Part shown: positions 5,484 through 7,668 of the stretch, in pieces | Layout: each line of letters starts with the position of its first letter | Position numbering within the stretch: the first letter of the stretch is position 1 | Assembly: GCA_902810755.1 (NCBI GenBank) | Contig: CADDYT010000218.1 | Span: 1 to 7,668, forward strand | Direction of reading: 5' to 3' | Length of the DNA: 7,668 bases | Source of the DNA: Chloroflexota bacterium | Lineage (GTDB): Bacteria; Chloroflexota; Ktedonobacteria; Ktedonobacterales; Ktedonobacteraceae | Notes under the pieces: model-generated | Told to the model about the DNA's origin: nothing | The model's input: the letters and a program-made list of their open reading frames with translations, nothing else | Databases searched by the model: none | Made by a program: the position numbers and the translations under genes

Positions 5484-5503
5484 AGCCTCCAGTGCGATCC
5501 CCC

Positions 5504-6514
5504 TTACATCTCCCACAAGGACCGGCTATGCCATAACTGCGTTGAATCCCACATAGCCCCCATACCAGGAGAGAGAACGGAGATATGGGCCTGAGAGAGG
5601 CTGGCTCCGGCAGCGATAATGCGCTGGCGAAGATGATTGAAGGCAAGTCCGGGCGTGTTGTTGGTGCGGCTGAGATGTGAGAGCCAGAGCCAGCGCACGC
5701 TATCGGAACGCCAGGTTTGCAGGATGGCGTCCGCCGCCTGATCGTTAGAGAGGTGGCCGGTGGAACTGAGGATACGTTGCTTGAGTGACTGCGGGTATGG
5801 GCCACGCAGCAGACGCTCGCGGTCATGGTTGGACTCGATGACGAGCAGGTCAGCGTAACCGATGGCGGTAAGCATGGCATCGGTCACTTCGCCGCTGTCG
5901 ATGACGACGCAGACACGACAACCGGAGGCGCTGAGCAAATAGCCACAGGGAGCAACGGCATCGTGCGAGACAGGAAATGAGATAATTTCGATGTCGCCAA
6001 CGACGCGCCGCGCCCCGACATCAAGCGGCAACGAGGGAAAATTTGTGGCTTGCTCTGACAGATCCAGTGGCTCCAGTAGCTCTAATGGCCCTGACAGGCG
6101 CGCTAGCTGCGCTGGCTCAACATGGACCTTGCCGTTGGAGATGGAGGGAAGCAGAGCAGGCTCGTCGCACACATTTTCGCCTTCAGCAACCAGTGCGATG
6201 GGCGTACCATAATCGCTGTAGATGATGCCGGCAGTAAATTGTTGTTTCAGGACGGCGAGGGTACGCGGGTCGGCAATGATGGGCGCGGCGCAGTGCTTTG
6301 CCAGCCAGGGCAGGCCGATGATGTGATCGGTATGTTCATGGGTGATGCAGATACCCTGTAGTTCTGTCGGGACAACGCCTGCCTGCTGGAGACGCTGGCT
6401 GAGAATGCGTCCCGGAAAGCCAGCATCGATCAGCAGTTTTGTGCGCCTTCGCGGCCCGGCTTCCACCAGCAGCGCATTGCCGCTGCTCCCACTCCCTAAT
6501 GATGTGACTCGCAT
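5504..6514 (-). CDS. WalJ/YycJ-like metallo-beta-lactamase-fold hydrolase with a central insertion
   Basis: This 336-residue protein begins MRVTSLGSGSSGNALLVE, the typical YycJ/WalJ start. The metal site is visible as HEHTDH at 59-64 (His59, His61, Asp63, His64), with further conserved segments: His184 in PVSHDAVAPCGYLL, Asp206 in VIDSGEVTDAML, ESNHD at 227-231, GPYPQSLKQRILS from 238, GHLSND from 253 and LSHLSRTNN at 278-286. Relatives are two-metal hydrolases; WalJ has been described as having DNA exonuclease activity and a role coordinating cell division with DNA replication. The usual length is about 260 residues. The excess lies mainly in a region at about 110-170 that is not recognisable, and in a Trp-containing C-terminal tail. 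The start lies 23 bases after the amidohydrolase stop with AGGA ten bases upstream, so the two are probably co-transcribed. Absence of walK/walR nearby means the name should be read as family only. Confidence 0.9.
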   Translation of the reverse strand: MRVTSLGSGSSGNALLVEAGPRRRTKLLIDAGFPGRILSQRLQQAGVVPTELQGICITHEHTDHIIGLPWLAKHCAAPIIADPRTLAVLKQQFTAGIIYSDYGTPIALVAEGENVCDEPALLPSISNGKVHVEPAQLARLSGPLELLEPLDLSEQATNFPSLPLDVGARRVVGDIEIISFPVSHDAVAPCGYLLSASGCRVCVVIDSGEVTDAMLTAIGYADLLVIESNHDRERLLRGPYPQSLKQRILSSTGHLSNDQAADAILQTWRSDSVRWLWLSHLSRTNNTPGLAFNHLRQRIIAAGASLSQAHISVLSPGMGAMWDSTQLWHSRSLWEM

Positions 6515-6537
6515 GGTGTCGTGATCCTGATGATTTT

Positions 6538-7377
6538 TTATAGCCCCAGCAATTTTTGCGCGTTGCCGCCGAGTATTTTTTCTACGGCCCCGGCATCCAG
6601 CCCTGAGTGCGCGATGTGGTCGATGATGCGACGCTGGCTGAGAAGGCCATAATCGCTGGCGAAGAGGATACGGTCTGCGCCGACCAGTTGTACCGCGACA
6701 GGGAAAATGTCTTGCCGGTAGAGGTAGACGGTCGCAGCAGTATCATACCACACATTGGCGGTAATGCCCTGGATTTCTGGCATGAGGGTGTAAAAAGGCA
6801 ATCCACCGCCCCAGTGAGCAGCGATAAAGCGGATGTCAGGGAAGGCGGTGAGAAAGGTGACGATATCGGGCAGCGAGACATCGCCCTTGCCGGGATAGCT
6901 ATGGCCAACCGGCTCGCTACAATGCGAGAGGACGAGCAACTGATACTGGCGCACAACATCCATGACAGGTGCGAGCAGAGCGATATCGCCCAGGCGGTAG
7001 CCCTGGCCGTGCGGCATGAGTTCGCCGAGGCCGATCATGCCTGCCTGCGCGCAGCGTTCCAGTTCGCGCACAGCCCGCGCCCCTGCTGTCGGCTGCAAGA
7101 CGGCCATGCCATAGAGACGCCCCGGATAGCGGCGCATAGCATCGATGACATAGCTGTTTGTCTCCTCAATCAGGCCGGGGTCGCGCCAGCCGAAGGAGAA
7201 CGTGACCGAGACATCAACGCCGGAGGCATCCATCTCGGTAATCAAATCCTCCGCCGTAACCAGGCCAGCGCGGGGGTTGCTATACAGTTCGTTGAACCAG
7301 GGGTCGCGGGCGCAGTAGCGTTCTCGCTGGCGCTGCACCTCCGGCGGGAAGATATGGGTGTGAACGTCGATTTTCAT
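6538..7377 (-). CDS. amidohydrolase-2 family (ACMSD-like TIM-barrel) metal-dependent hydrolase
   Basis: This 279-residue protein opens with MKIDVHTHIFPPE, where His6 and His8 form the HxH metal motif of the amidohydrolase superfamily. Further ligands or catalytic residues are apparent: Glu119 in GLGELMP, His152 in LSHCSEP, His188 in AAHWGGG and Asp242 in FASDYG. This pattern suits the PF04909 group, which includes non-oxidative decarboxylases (ACMSD, gamma-resorcylate decarboxylase) and hydrolases; the substrate cannot be told. The start is well defined by the motif position, yet no good Shine-Dalgarno sequence precedes it. It begins only 29 bases after the hairpin that probably terminates the rRNA operon, leaving little room for its own promoter. 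It is likely the first gene of a two-gene operon with the metallo-hydrolase. Confidence 0.9.
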   Translation of the reverse strand: MKIDVHTHIFPPEVQRQRERYCARDPWFNELYSNPRAGLVTAEDLITEMDASGVDVSVTFSFGWRDPGLIEETNSYVIDAMRRYPGRLYGMAVLQPTAGARAVRELERCAQAGMIGLGELMPHGQGYRLGDIALLAPVMDVVRQYQLLVLSHCSEPVGHSYPGKGDVSLPDIVTFLTAFPDIRFIAAHWGGGLPFYTLMPEIQGITANVWYDTAATVYLYRQDIFPVAVQLVGADRILFASDYGLLSQRRIIDHIAHSGLDAGAVEKILGGNAQKLLGL

Positions 7378-7406
7378 ACGGGAATTTTTCAGGCCAGAAA
7401 ACGCAA

Positions 7407-7437
7407 GTAGGACGTGAGAACCTTCCTCACGTCCTAC
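7407..7437 (-). terminator. probable terminator of the rRNA transcript
   Basis: GTAGGACGTGAG at 7407-7418 and CTCACGTCCTAC at 7426-7437 are perfect 12-base complements around a seven-base loop. On the minus strand the stem is followed by TTGCGTTTT, a moderately U-rich tail. It lies about 100 bases past the 23S 3' end and before the amidohydrolase. The plus strand has no U-rich tail, so the direction is most likely minus. Part of its function could instead be RNA processing. Confidence 0.65.
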
Positions 7438-7537
7438 CAGCTCGATACACGCATAACCTCAATTTTGCTGAGACGATTTAGCCGGGCAAAAGAGCCAGCG
7501 AAAACGCTCATGCCAGTGAAAAATGCGGGTGGTAAAT
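7438..7537 (-). other. 23S-terminator spacer, no 5S gene
   Basis: This 100-base spacer between the 23S 3' end and the terminator hairpin is too short for a 5S rRNA and lacks the conserved CGAACCCGGAAG-type segment. It contains a small stem AGCG-AAAA-CGCT near 7497-7508. No tRNA is visible. Confidence 0.6.
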
Positions 7538-7668
7538 GGAAACAAGCCGTACGATCATTAGGGCCACTTGGCTGAGCCGGTTACCCGGCTTGCACGTGTG
7601 GTCTATCAACCAGGTCGTCTTCCTGGGATCTTGATCTCACGCAGAGATGGGAAGACTGGTCTTGAGGG
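7538..7668 (-). rRNA. 23S ribosomal RNA, 3' end (partial)
   Basis: Read on the minus strand, the sequence contains the conserved 3' domain VI features of 23S rRNA: GAAGACGACCTGGTTGATAG, then a CACACGTGCAAGC stretch with a hairpin GCCGGGTAACCGGC, then CTAATGATCGTACGGCTTG. These correspond to the E. coli order GAAGACGACGACGTTGATAGG, GTGTGTAAGCGCAG and CTAATGAACCGTGAGGCTTAACC. The mature 3' end is estimated at about 7538-7541 by that comparison and could be off by a few bases. The gene continues beyond the right edge. No 5S rRNA is found in the 100 or so bases between this end and the terminator hairpin. Confidence 0.9.

Larger units (their letters stand above)
5049..5503. other. 455-base intergenic gap without a convincing gene
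   Basis: No frame on either strand gives a protein with recognisable motifs or a good start, and no tRNA T-loop or other RNA signature is seen. It contains two inverted repeats. One is GGGAAAT/ATTTCCC at 5059-5077, just upstream of the propeller gene. The other is CAGTTCCA/TGGAACTG at 5452-5483, just downstream of the metallo-hydrolase gene. A convincing promoter for the propeller gene was not found; the -35-like TTGATA sequences on the minus strand lack a matching -10. Confidence 0.6.

Noticed and set aside
6607..7410. 267-codon open frame on the plus strand
   Set aside because: It mirrors the amidohydrolase gene, whose complete metal-ligand set is on the minus strand. The product shows no family features.

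Overview
The window is a moderately GC-rich bacterial chromosomal segment carrying six complete protein genes of ordinary families, a seventh short ribosomal protein gene, and the 3' end of a 23S rRNA gene at the right edge. The gene mix (a GT28 glycolipid-type glycosyltransferase, a long membrane-anchored streptogramin-lyase-like propeller, a WalJ/YycJ-type metallo-hydrolase) and the divergent 23S 3' end would fit the Chloroflexota, perhaps Ktedonobacteria. That placement is an inference from gene character, not from a database match.

Layout. Positions 1-160 are non-coding, very GC-rich, and built from two near-identical 37-base units and several inverted repeats. Three plus-strand genes follow: rpmE (ribosomal protein L31) with its own sigma70-type promoter and intrinsic terminator, then a GT28/MGDG-synthase-like glycosyltransferase, then a dual-specificity (HCX5R) phosphatase with its own promoter. 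From about 2805 to the right edge everything is on the minus strand. In transcription order these are the 23S rRNA 3' end, a strong hairpin that is probably the rRNA terminator, an amidohydrolase, a WalJ/YycJ-like metallo-beta-lactamase-fold hydrolase (23 bases after the amidohydrolase, so probably one operon), a 455-base gap without a convincing gene, a membrane-anchored seven-bladed propeller of the virginiamycin B lyase (Vgb) type, and a Cof-type HAD phosphatase. The HAD gene and the plus-strand phosphatase converge and overlap by 67 bases.

How the genes work together. The only functional pairing with any support is the glycosyltransferase plus the phosphatase. Both are plausibly connected to membrane lipids, but this rests on adjacency and family tendencies. 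The rest looks like a collection of housekeeping and general metabolic genes.

No defence system, CRISPR array, insertion sequence, prophage gene or obviously new multi-gene system is visible. The points that merit a second look are the left-edge hairpin repeat array, the lack of a 5S gene directly after the 23S gene, the structured leaders of the HAD and propeller genes, and the odd start region of the glycosyltransferase.
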